Origin: Hoeflea sp. YIM 152468
Lineage (GTDB): Bacteria > Pseudomonadota > Alphaproteobacteria > Rhizobiales > Rhizobiaceae
Direction: 5' to 3'
DNA length: 64,000 bases
Assembly (NCBI RefSeq): GCF_029210485.1
Contig: NZ_JARGET010000002.1
Location: 1-64,000, forward strand
Shown: in pieces, positions 45,378-55,296 of the stretch
Numbering within the stretch: the stretch's first letter is position 1
Layout: each line of letters starts with the position of its first letter
Program-made: the position numbers and the translations under genes
Notes under the pieces: generated by a model
What the model was told of the DNA's origin: nothing
Seen by the model: only the letters and a program-made list of their open reading frames with translations
The model's database searches: none

Positions 45378-45836
45378 TCAGGCAGCCTTGAATTCGCCCA
45401 TGGCCTTTTCGGTCACGGTCTTGGCCGGCTTGGAAACCTCATCGGCCACCTTGCGGGTTGCTTCCTGCATCACCTTGGCCTGATCAACCATCATTTCCGC
45501 CTGCTTGCGGAAGAATGCGGTCTGCAACTCGATCATCTGCGCAACCGATTTCACACCCAGCAGGGCTTCCATGTGCGACAGCGAATGCTCGGCATTGCCG
45601 CGCGCCGCGTCGATTGCCTTGAGGCTGAGCTCAACAGTGCCGGACTGTGCCGTTTCGAGCGTGGCCTCGATTGCCTTGGTGGTGTCTTCGGCCACAGTCT
45701 TGACCTTGGCGTAGGCTTCCTTGGTCTGGGTGATCGACCTGTCGGCCATTTCACGGTAGCCATCAGTCATCTTGCTCACGTCGAATTTCGGGAATTCGAA
45801 CATTTCGGCTGAAGTTGCGGTTTTCTTGGTCGCCAT
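45378..45836 (-). CDS. phaP: phasin (polyhydroxyalkanoate granule-associated protein)
   Basis: The 152-residue, almost wholly alpha-helical, charged protein coats PHB granules. It begins MATKKTATSAEMFEFPKFDVSKMTDGYREMADRSITQTKEAYAKVK, matching the phasin family of rhizobia, and ends in a Lys/Ala-rich tail (AKTVTEKAMGEFKAA). The ATG at 45836 has AAGGAG 8 nt upstream; the longer open frame is non-coding in character. It is divergent from the CbrA-type kinase, as in S. meliloti. Two TGC-N3-GCA sites upstream suggest control by the PHB regulator PhaR/AniA. Confidence 0.9.
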   Translation of the reverse strand: MATKKTATSAEMFEFPKFDVSKMTDGYREMADRSITQTKEAYAKVKTVAEDTTKAIEATLETAQSGTVELSLKAIDAARGNAEHSLSHMEALLGVKSVAQMIELQTAFFRKQAEMMVDQAKVMQEATRKVADEVSKPAKTVTEKAMGEFKAA

Positions 45837-45910
45837 GTCACTTCTCCTTGATGCATCAATGGAACCGCCATGGCCCCGTTTCGATTTCACCCCCTGTGTA
45901 ACAGAAATAA

Positions 45911-45941
45911 TGGTGCAGTGCAATATATCTTGTGCGTCGCA
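45911..45941. promoter_or_regulatory. paired PhaR/PhbF-type operators upstream of the phasin gene
   Basis: TGGTGCAGTGCAA (45911-45923) fits the published PhbF pattern TG-N-TGC-N3-GCAA exactly. A second site TGTGCGTCGCACA (45931-45943) has the same TGC-N3-GCA core inside a 6-1-6 palindrome. Core centres are 19 bp apart, and the nearer site is 75 bp upstream of the phasin start. PhaR/PhbF-type regulators repress phasin genes until PHB accumulates. The regulator gene itself is not in this window. Confidence 0.6.
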
Positions 45942-46077
45942 CAGTGCGTTAACCGTTCCGTGACAAATCATCCTGCAGATGCGCGCCATTGCTGGACCGT
46001 TGCCCGCTTGAAAGCTATTAATAAATCCTTAATTCCCCCGTGGTGGGGACGGACAGGCCAAATCTGGATTTCAACCC

Positions 46078-49000
46078 ATGCAGCCTCATCACTACCCCTT
46101 CATTGATCTGGCCGTTCACGCAGCGGTCCGCGACCGCTTTGTCCAAGGCGACGCCGTGGCGGTCCTGAGTGGCGACCTGGGGGAAATGCTGTGGGCCAAC
46201 AGCGCCGCTGCGGATCTTTTCGGCTTCACCACGATCTATGATGCTCTTGACGAAGGCTTTGGCGGTCAAACGGCCACCATGCGGCAGATCGGCAGCGCGC
46301 TCAGCGTGCTTGAGCGGACCGGCAAACCGCAGAATTTCATGATGCGTGTAACCCGCGGGTTTTCCCGGTTGATTGCACCAGCCACGCTTGAGCGGGTGTT
46401 GTTGCCGGACCAAACGCAGGCGCTCTTGTTGACCAGCAAACAGGCCGGACCACCCCTGGCACCGGACGCGCGCGCCAGAAAAATCATTGCCGGATTCGAG
46501 GGAACCGGGACCCATGTGGCCGTGCTTGACCAGGATGGCAAAGTGCTGGCCGCATCTGGCACCTTCAGCGAGATCGGGCTTGCCGAAAGCGACATTGTCC
46601 GGATGGTGAGAGACGTCGCCACCGACGAAAGCCGGCTGGTCAAGCGCATGACGCAGGCGCACTCGGGTCTGATGCCAACGGCGATCGGCAGGCTGGCGGA
46701 TGATCCGGCGCTGCATCTTCTGTTTGCGGTCGACCCGGCGCAGCCGGACGCCCGGCCCGCCAATGTCGACGACGCGCCCGAACCGGCCCACGGTGGTGAC
46801 AGCCACCCGGTTTCCGCCAGCGGCCTTCCACATCAAGCCTTCACGCCGGATCTCCAACCCGGGGACCCGTCCGCACCGGATCAGGATCACGACGCCGGCG
46901 CGTCTATCCAGCCGGATGACACACCGGTCCCTGCTGCTGATCAGGAGCCTTCGCTGGCGCCAGTTGCCGCGTCGACACCGGCTGCATCGGCGGCGCGCAC
47001 CGGATATTTCGATCTCCGGCGCATCCGCGACGAACTGAATGCCCGGCTGGCCAAACACCGGCACAGCGATGACGTGCCGGGGCCCTTCGCCGAGGCCCGC
47101 GGGATTGATGTCGAGGCCGCGGTGAGCGCAGCCAATGGTGACGCGGCGGCTGATCAAGCCGGGAATGAAGGTGAGAAAACCATTCCAGATCCGGCCACGG
47201 AACCGCAAACCACGCCAGAGAGTGCAGAAAGTGCCGAGACTGGGGTTCGAGAAGTTTCCGAGCATCCAGCTGATCAGGACCGGTCTGAGCCAACCGATGC
47301 GCCCGACAGCCCCGGGGAACCTGTTGTCGAGACCGTCAACGCACCGGCGGGCGATGGCGGTGAACCGGCTGCAGATTTTCGCTACGATCCGCATGCCAAA
47401 CCGGCGCGTTTCGTCTGGAAGATCAACAGGGATGGCGAATTCAGCGAGGTCTCGCCCGAATTCGCTGACGCAGTCGGTCCGCAGTCTGCCGATATCATTG
47501 GCCGGAAGTTTCCCGACCTGGCAAGGGTGTTCAATCTCGACCCCGACCATGTCATTTCCGATTTGCTCAATCGCCGCGATACCTGGTCGGGCAAAACGGT
47601 TTTCTGGCCGATCCAGGGGACTGATCTTGTCACCCCGGTCGATCTGGCCGCCTTGCCGACCTACACCCGCGACCGCCAGTTTGACGGCTTCAGGGGATTC
47701 GGGATCGTGCGCAGTGGCGACACCCGCAAAGACCCCGAAGCGCTGGGACTGGCGCTCATGCCCGGAACCGCATCGGGACCCTTGACGGGGACCATCGACG
47801 CCGAAGACAGTGGGGAAACCGGGACCGAGGCGCCCGGGCAAGCCTCCGCGCCAGACCATGACGCCCTTGCCGCCGGGGATGAAGCCGATCTCGAGATGCT
47901 GAGCCTTGAGCAGGATATCGAAGACCTCGCCCGCATGGACCGAACCGACGACAGCCCTGTAAGCGGTGACGGCCTGGAAGACGACACCGGCCCGGACGCC
48001 ACCGGCCCGGACGCCACCGACACGGACACCGGTGGCGAGAGCACAGAGAAGCCTGTCGGCCGCGACCCGTTCCGCGGCGAGCGCCCGGCGATCCGGCTGG
48101 TTGAAACGCCGATGCGGCGCGACAGTGACAAGATCATCGATCTTGAGACCCGCAGAAGCAAACCCCGCGAGAGCCTGTCTCCGGGAGAGCAGGCGGCGTT
48201 CCGCGAAATTGGCCTGCGTCTCAACGAAACCTCAAAGGCCGCAGCCGACGCTCCGGAAAGCGAACCAGTTGCTGCTGCTTCGCCGCAGGACCGGGAGCCC
48301 TTTGGCAAGAGACCGGAACCTCGGACGGACGACCAGCCCGGCGCTGACGGACTTGAGGGGCAATCCGGCGGCAGTCCAACCGCAGACGATGCGGATCCGA
48401 GCGGCAGCCACCCGGATTCCACCGCAGACGAAAGTGCCGGCACCGAAGCTCCGGCAGACGCGCCCTCTCCCGATCCCGGGCCCGACCTTGCTCCGGCTGC
48501 CGTCGAAGCACCGGGCCGGGACCTCGCTTGCGAGACGCCACTGCCATCGGCGTTTGCGCTTCCAGCCCGGCAGGTGATGCCAACCGGTCTGGACGTCAAT
48601 CTTGTTGATGCCATTCCTGCGGCGTTGCTGGTCCATGCCGGAGACGTGCTGATCCATGCCAATGCGGAGTTTTTCGAGCTGACCGGTTACAGCTCGCTTG
48701 CCGATCTTGACGCGTGCGGCGGGCTTGACCATCTGCTGGAGCGCTCGTTCGATGACGACCATCCAGACGGCGGAATGGCCATCCGCCGCAAAGATGGCAG
48801 CACACTCGGCGTCACCGCCCGGCTCCGGTCCATCAATTGGGGGGACGGCCATGCGTTGATGCTGGCCCTGTCGCCGGACGCGACCATGGCTGAGCCACTG
48901 GCCGCAGAGACTGCGCCTGCCGCCGATGTCGAGCCCGCGCTGGCGGCAAGCGACGAAACCGCGTCCGCCCCGGAGGCTCAGTCCAGCGCCTTGAAGATCG

Positions 49001-50109
49001 AGGCCCAGGAACTCCGTTCAATCCTCGAGACCGCAACCGATGGCGTCGTCATCCTCAACAAGGACGGCACCATCCGCTCGATGAACGGATCTGCCTGTGC
49101 GCTATTCAACTATGATGAAAGCGAGACCCACGGTGAGCCATTTGCCATGCTGTTTGCGCAGGAGAGCCAGCGCGCGGTGATGGACTATGTCAACGGACTT
49201 GCCGATCATGGCGTTTCAAGCGTGCTCAACGACGGACGCGAGGTCATCGGGCGCGAGATCTCCGGCGGCTTTCTGCCGCTGTTCATGACCATCGGACGGC
49301 TGTCCGGCTCCAACGGCTATTGTGCTGTGTTGCGCGATATCACCCAGTGGAAACGGACCGAGGACGAGTTGCGCACGGCCAAGCGCGCCGCGGAAACCGC
49401 CAACTCGCACAAGTCCGATTTTCTCGCCCGGGTCAGCCACGAGATCCGCACCCCGCTCAACGCCATTATCGGGTTTTCCGAGATGATGATGGAAGAGCGG
49501 TTCGGACCGATCGGCAGCCCGCGTTACCTCGAATATGCCCATGATATCGGCAATTCGGGCAAGCATGTGCTCGACATCGTCAATGATCTGCTCGACATTT
49601 CGAAAATCGAGGCGGGCCAGGTTCAGATGGAGTTTATCGCGGTCTCGCTCAACGACCATCTGGCCGAAAGCGTGTCGCTGTTACAGCCGATGGCCAACAG
49701 CCAGCGCGTCATCATCCGCACCAGCCTCTCGGCGAGCGTTCCCGAGGTGGTCGCCGACCAGCGCTCGATCAAACAAATCGCCCTCAATTTGCTGTCCAAT
49801 GCCATCCGCTACACCCCCTCCGGCGGGCAGATCGTGGTCTCCACCTCGTACGAGCCCTCAGGCAATGTCGTCATCCGCATTCGGGACACCGGCATTGGCA
49901 TGAACCGCAAGGAGCTCGAACAGGCGATGAAGCCGTTTGGCCAGGTCGGCCCCGGCCCGCGCCAACGTGGCGATGGCACCGGGCTTGGCCTGCCGCTGAC
50001 GAAAGCCATGGTTGATGCCAACCGGGCCCAGTTCGACATCGTCTCGGCACCGGGCGAAGGAACCCTCGTCACCATCGCCTTTCCACCGCAACGCGTGCTG
50101 GCTGATTGA
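46078..50109 (+). CDS. cbrA: PdhS/DivJ/PleC-family sensor histidine kinase, CbrA-like
   Basis: The 1343-residue kinase has an N-terminal region of about 210 residues, a long acidic Pro/Ala/Asp-rich disordered stretch, a PAS-like domain (about 440-510), a second disordered stretch, two further PAS domains (about 843-940 and 970-1095), HisKA with phospho-His1121 (SHEIRTPLNAIIGFSEMMMEERFGPIG), and HATPase_c (NLLSNAIRYTP near 1237, DTGIGM, GTGLGLPLTKAMV near 1301). No transmembrane helix is evident. The HisKA sequence is that of DivK-directed kinases controlling CtrA and the cell cycle. The phasin and acetoacetyl-CoA synthetase neighbours match S. meliloti cbrA. Confidence 0.85.
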   Translation: MQPHHYPFIDLAVHAAVRDRFVQGDAVAVLSGDLGEMLWANSAAADLFGFTTIYDALDEGFGGQTATMRQIGSALSVLERTGKPQNFMMRVTRGFSRLIAPATLERVLLPDQTQALLLTSKQAGPPLAPDARARKIIAGFEGTGTHVAVLDQDGKVLAASGTFSEIGLAESDIVRMVRDVATDESRLVKRMTQAHSGLMPTAIGRLADDPALHLLFAVDPAQPDARPANVDDAPEPAHGGDSHPVSASGLPHQAFTPDLQPGDPSAPDQDHDAGASIQPDDTPVPAADQEPSLAPVAASTPAASAARTGYFDLRRIRDELNARLAKHRHSDDVPGPFAEARGIDVEAAVSAANGDAAADQAGNEGEKTIPDPATEPQTTPESAESAETGVREVSEHPADQDRSEPTDAPDSPGEPVVETVNAPAGDGGEPAADFRYDPHAKPARFVWKINRDGEFSEVSPEFADAVGPQSADIIGRKFPDLARVFNLDPDHVISDLLNRRDTWSGKTVFWPIQGTDLVTPVDLAALPTYTRDRQFDGFRGFGIVRSGDTRKDPEALGLALMPGTASGPLTGTIDAEDSGETGTEAPGQASAPDHDALAAGDEADLEMLSLEQDIEDLARMDRTDDSPVSGDGLEDDTGPDATGPDATDTDTGGESTEKPVGRDPFRGERPAIRLVETPMRRDSDKIIDLETRRSKPRESLSPGEQAAFREIGLRLNETSKAAADAPESEPVAAASPQDREPFGKRPEPRTDDQPGADGLEGQSGGSPTADDADPSGSHPDSTADESAGTEAPADAPSPDPGPDLAPAAVEAPGRDLACETPLPSAFALPARQVMPTGLDVNLVDAIPAALLVHAGDVLIHANAEFFELTGYSSLADLDACGGLDHLLERSFDDDHPDGGMAIRRKDGSTLGVTARLRSINWGDGHALMLALSPDATMAEPLAAETAPAADVEPALAASDETASAPEAQSSALKIEAQELRSILETATDGVVILNKDGTIRSMNGSACALFNYDESETHGEPFAMLFAQESQRAVMDYVNGLADHGVSSVLNDGREVIGREISGGFLPLFMTIGRLSGSNGYCAVLRDITQWKRTEDELRTAKRAAETANSHKSDFLARVSHEIRTPLNAIIGFSEMMMEERFGPIGSPRYLEYAHDIGNSGKHVLDIVNDLLDISKIEAGQVQMEFIAVSLNDHLAESVSLLQPMANSQRVIIRTSLSASVPEVVADQRSIKQIALNLLSNAIRYTPSGGQIVVSTSYEPSGNVVIRIRDTGIGMNRKELEQAMKPFGQVGPGPRQRGDGTGLGLPLTKAMVDANRAQFDIVSAPGEGTLVTIAFPPQRVLAD
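47986..48015 (+). repeat. 15-bp tandem duplication inside the kinase linker
   Basis: ACCGGCCCGGACGCC occurs twice in direct succession and encodes repeated TGPDA. It lies in the disordered linker, so it is in-frame and probably variable between strains. Confidence 0.8.
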
Positions 50110-50359
50110 GGCGACATAAAAAAACAGGGACCGCAAGGATCCCCGTCATAATTGTGTCTGTGCTATCAACACCATGAAGAGACAAGCTTCCCAAGGTTGA
50201 TGTGATTAGTGCACCCAAACAGCTACCAGTACCTTGCCAGCTTATATAAGATTTTACTGATTGACCGTCCTTCACCGGGCGTGGTTAAATTCGCAGCTTA
50301 GGTTTGGTTAACCATCCAGGGTCCGGTTTTTCGCCGTCAGGCGCGTTGCTGATGCCCGG

Positions 50360-51220
50360 TCAGGGATTGCCGCCAGCTTTGAGTGCCGAAAAGTAGTCAT
50401 CCCAGGACCGGTGCGGCCGTCCGGCTGCTTCGGCATAGTTGCTGGCATGATCGAAAGCTCCATCGCGGATGCCGGTGTAGATACCGGCAATCACCGCGCC
50501 GATGAATTCGCCAAGTTCATTGACGCGGTCCTGCCTGTACGCCTCGACGCCCATGCGGCGGTAGACCAGCGAGGTTCCCAAAGCCTGATTGAGACAGGCG
50601 GCCAGCTCCGTCTGGGTCAGGCTCCGGCCATGCAGATTGAAGGTCCGGCCATTATGGGCATCACTGACCAGCATCTGCACATAGGCATGGGCGAGTTCAT
50701 CGCGGGTGGTGTAGCCGCATTTGCCGTCGCCGGCACAGTTGGCGATCTCGCCCAAAGCCTTGTACGTGTCGATATATTCGATGTCAGGCTCGATATAGAT
50801 ACCGTTGCGGCCGATGACCCAGGCCAGCCCGCTGTCGCGAACGTCCTGCTCGGTCTGGCGGTTGCTCTGAACAATCGGTGAGAAACTGGAGTCCTGGTCC
50901 GGCCCCTGCACGCTGGTGTAAACGATCTTCGTCACACCAGCGGTCCTGGCCGCTTCGATGACGTTGCGATGCTGGCCGATGCGTTTGCCGGGTTCGTCCA
51001 TACCCGAAACCAGAAGCACCGTGTCGACCCCATTGAGCGCAGCCTCGAAGGAGGCGCGGTCAGTGTAATCGCCCCGGCGCACGTCCACACCAAGCCCCCG
51101 GGCATTCTCCGGCGTGCGGGCGATGGCGACAATGGTATCGCCTCCGCCGTTCTCGGTCAGAGCTTTGACGATTGCCCGGCCGAGATGGCCGCTGGCGGCG
51201 GTCACTGCGATGGTGGCCAT
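50360..51220 (-). CDS. NmrA-like NAD(P)-binding protein (SDR family, quinone oxidoreductase type)
   Basis: The 286-residue atypical short-chain dehydrogenase has the N-terminal nucleotide-binding motif VTAASGHLGRAIVKAL (GxxGxxG-like) and segments VDTVLLVSG and GVTKIVYTSVQGPD as in NmrA/QorB-like proteins. It lacks the usual Tyr-x-x-x-Lys pair at the classic position. The substrate is unknown; related QorB enzymes reduce quinones. It is the last of three minus-strand genes that face a divergent LysR regulator. Confidence 0.82.
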   Translation of the reverse strand: MATIAVTAASGHLGRAIVKALTENGGGDTIVAIARTPENARGLGVDVRRGDYTDRASFEAALNGVDTVLLVSGMDEPGKRIGQHRNVIEAARTAGVTKIVYTSVQGPDQDSSFSPIVQSNRQTEQDVRDSGLAWVIGRNGIYIEPDIEYIDTYKALGEIANCAGDGKCGYTTRDELAHAYVQMLVSDAHNGRTFNLHGRSLTQTELAACLNQALGTSLVYRRMGVEAYRQDRVNELGEFIGAVIAGIYTGIRDGAFDHASNYAEAAGRPHRSWDDYFSALKAGGNP

Positions 51221-51235
51221 GGTTGATTTCCTTGT

Positions 51236-51853
51236 TCAGGGGCAGGAAGCGGTCTTGTGACCGGCAGGTGCCGAACGACTGGCCCCTGTGATTTTCCAGA
51301 TTCGGTAGATTTCCAGTCCGGCCAGCGGAACGAAATGCACCAGCGCCGGACCGAAATCGTCGTGCACGAAGATCCAGTGCAGCAGGGTTGCAACAGCGGC
51401 CGGGTAGACAAAGCGCTGCAGCAGCTTCCAGGAGCGGCGCAGGTAACGAACCGAGGCATCGTTGGATGTCATCGCCAGCGGTACGAAAATGACGAATGCC
51501 ACCCAGCCGGTCCAGATGCCGAATTTGGTGATATCGGCGACGACGGCAGACAGCGAGCCAAGGTCAATCAGGTAATACAGCGTATGCAGCGCAGCATAGC
51601 TAAAAGCGGCCACGCCAAGATAACGCCGCCGGCGCATCAGCCACAGCACGCCGGCGGATTTCGGAAACACCATCCGCAGCGGCGTCAGAATCATGGCGAT
51701 GATCATGAACCGGGCGGCAAATTCACCGGTGGGATGAAGCAACGGCTCCAGATCGCCGCCGGACAGCGCGCTGTTGATCAGCCCGAAGGATGGCAGAGCC
51801 AGCAGAAGCCAGAAGGCATAGGGCGTGTTGAGAACGGTCTTCAGCTTGTTCAT
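51236..51853 (-). CDS. ferric-reductase-like transmembrane protein (MsrQ/YedZ-like)
   Basis: The 205-residue inner membrane protein has about five or six helices and conserved heme-ligand candidates: His in ALHTLYY and in LLHWIFVHDD. MRRRRYLGVAAFSYAALHTLYY is the typical core of the ferric reductase-like domain found in MsrQ. No MsrP (molybdopterin methionine sulfoxide reductase) gene is adjacent, so membrane electron transfer to another partner is possible, perhaps the neighbouring NmrA-like protein. It starts 48 bp after the DUF2218 gene. Confidence 0.75.
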   Translation of the reverse strand: MNKLKTVLNTPYAFWLLLALPSFGLINSALSGGDLEPLLHPTGEFAARFMIIAMILTPLRMVFPKSAGVLWLMRRRRYLGVAAFSYAALHTLYYLIDLGSLSAVVADITKFGIWTGWVAFVIFVPLAMTSNDASVRYLRRSWKLLQRFVYPAAVATLLHWIFVHDDFGPALVHFVPLAGLEIYRIWKITGASRSAPAGHKTASCP

Positions 51854-51901
51854 TGTCTCTTGTCTCCGGATGTCATGACCTCGCGTCCATGCATAGGCGC
51901 C

Positions 51902-52186
51902 TTACGACGTGCTGGCTTTGTCCCAGATCACGGTCAGGGATTCACGGAAGGCGAACCGTTCCAGGTGACTTCCCATGACCTGTTCGATTTTCTGGAGGTC
52001 GGCACCCGCAACGGTCAGCACCAGCTCTTCGTCCCGCGCCTGCAACACACAGGTGCCGAACGGCAGCCTTATGGAGCCCTCGCGTTCATCGAACTCGACC
52101 GGCACCTTGTGGCCAAAATGCTTGCAGAGTTGCTGCAGATACTGGCTCGCCATGGGCGTTTGAACGTGGCTGGTAGACTGTGTCAT
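51902..52186 (-). CDS. DUF2218 family protein
   Basis: The 94-residue protein (VQTPMASQYLQQLCKHFGHKVPVEFDEREGSIRLPFG...) matches the DUF2218 pattern: an N-terminal helix, the HFGHK segment, then a beta-rich part. Related sequences also occur fused to or beside siderophore-reductase and iron-uptake genes. The ATG at 52186 has GAAAGGGAAAG upstream. It is first of the three-gene set opposite the LysR regulator. Confidence 0.75.
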   Translation of the reverse strand: MTQSTSHVQTPMASQYLQQLCKHFGHKVPVEFDEREGSIRLPFGTCVLQARDEELVLTVAGADLQKIEQVMGSHLERFAFRESLTVIWDKASTS

Positions 52187-52238
52187 GGGCTTTCCCTTTC
52201 CTTCTGCCCACAACATAGGTGCAATCTGAACGTTTGAC

Positions 52239-52272
52239 TTGATGGGGTAATTTTGAATAACTATCTCATCAA
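52239..52272. promoter_or_regulatory. inverted repeat between the DUF2218 and LysR genes
   Basis: TTGATG (52239-52244) and CATCAA (52267-52272) face each other across 22 bp of AT-rich DNA in the 103-bp divergent promoter region. This is a likely LysR-type binding region. Confidence 0.4.
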
Positions 52273-52289
52273 ATCGAAAGACGGGCCTC

Positions 52290-53173
52290 ATGATTGACGA
52301 TCTGCGCGCACTCGCCATCTTCGCCAAGGTTGCCGAAGCGGGCAGCTTCAGCGCCGCAGGCCGGGCGCTTCGGCTGTCGACCTCGGTGGTCAGCCATCAC
52401 GTCAGGGCGCTGGAAACCCGCCACGGCGTCACCCTGCTTCACCGCTCGACCCGCGCCCTGTCGCTGACATCAGAGGGGCAGAGCCTGCTGGTATCGGCCA
52501 GACGGATGGTGGAGGCGGCGGAGGAAGGTTTCGATGCCATTGCCGATATCAGCGCCGAGCCCGCCGGCGCATTGCGGCTCACCGCGCCGGCGTTCCTGAA
52601 AAACAGCCCACAGGAAGCGGCCATCTGGCAATTTGCTCGCCGCTATCCGCAGGTTGCGGTGACGCTCAACAGCAGTGATGAACAGATCAATCTTGTGGCG
52701 GAAGGCTATGATCTGGCGATCCGGCTGGGCGCGATGGCCGGGAGCACACTGCGGAGCCGCAAGATCGGGACCTTCGAGCGCTATCTGGTGGCAGCCCCCA
52801 CCTATCTCGAGACGATCGAAAAGCCGATGATCCCCCAGGATCTCGTCCGCTGTGATTTCGTACTTCTGGATATGCTGCCCGACAAGTTCGTGCTCACCCG
52901 CGGGACAGAGGAAGTCGTGGTCCATCCCGAACAGTCCCGGGTTCTGGTCAACTCGATCAGCGGCGCCCGCTCCGCCGTTCTGGCAGGACTCGGCTTGCAG
53001 AAATTGCCCTTGAGCGAAATCGGCGAGGACCTTGCTGCCGGGCGGCTGGTCAGGGTTCTGCCGGAATGGTCCCTGCCAACGCTCAATATCCACGCGGTCT
53101 GGCCGGCATCGAGCCGCCGCAGCAGTCTGGTCAAGCTGTTGCTGGACTTTATCCTGAAAGCCCAGACCCCGGC

Positions 53174-53177
<4 letters not shown>
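52290..53177 (+). CDS. LysR family transcriptional regulator
   Basis: The 295-residue regulator has the LysR HTH (residues 1-60: LAIFAKVAEAGSFSAAGRALRLSTSVVSHHVRALETRHGVTLLHRSTRALSLT) and an effector domain (about 90-290). Its divergent position suggests it controls the DUF2218 - membrane reductase - NmrA set, the usual LysR arrangement. Its stop overlaps the convergent acetoacetyl-CoA synthetase stop by 4 bp. Confidence 0.88.
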
Positions 53178-55126
<1,949 letters not shown>

Positions 55127-55296
55127 GTCGTGCTCCTGCCAACTCATGTGGCCCGGTTAGTAGCATTGGCCGGTGCGGATGCAAACAATTCATCGGCTCA
55201 TTGCCCGCATCCCCGCGCAGATGACGGCTCTTCAATTGCAATCCCGGTCACCAAGCTTTAACCAGAATGCAGATTACCGGTTGGGGAGTATGAGGT

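Noticed and set aside
46018-47859. 613-codon minus-strand frame opposite the histidine kinase
   Set aside because: Shadow created by the GC-rich linker; covers the kinase promoter and has no ribosome site or domain.
50110-50359. terminator after the histidine kinase
   Set aside because: The GGGACC/GGATCC-like repeat near 50130 pairs poorly and has no T tract.
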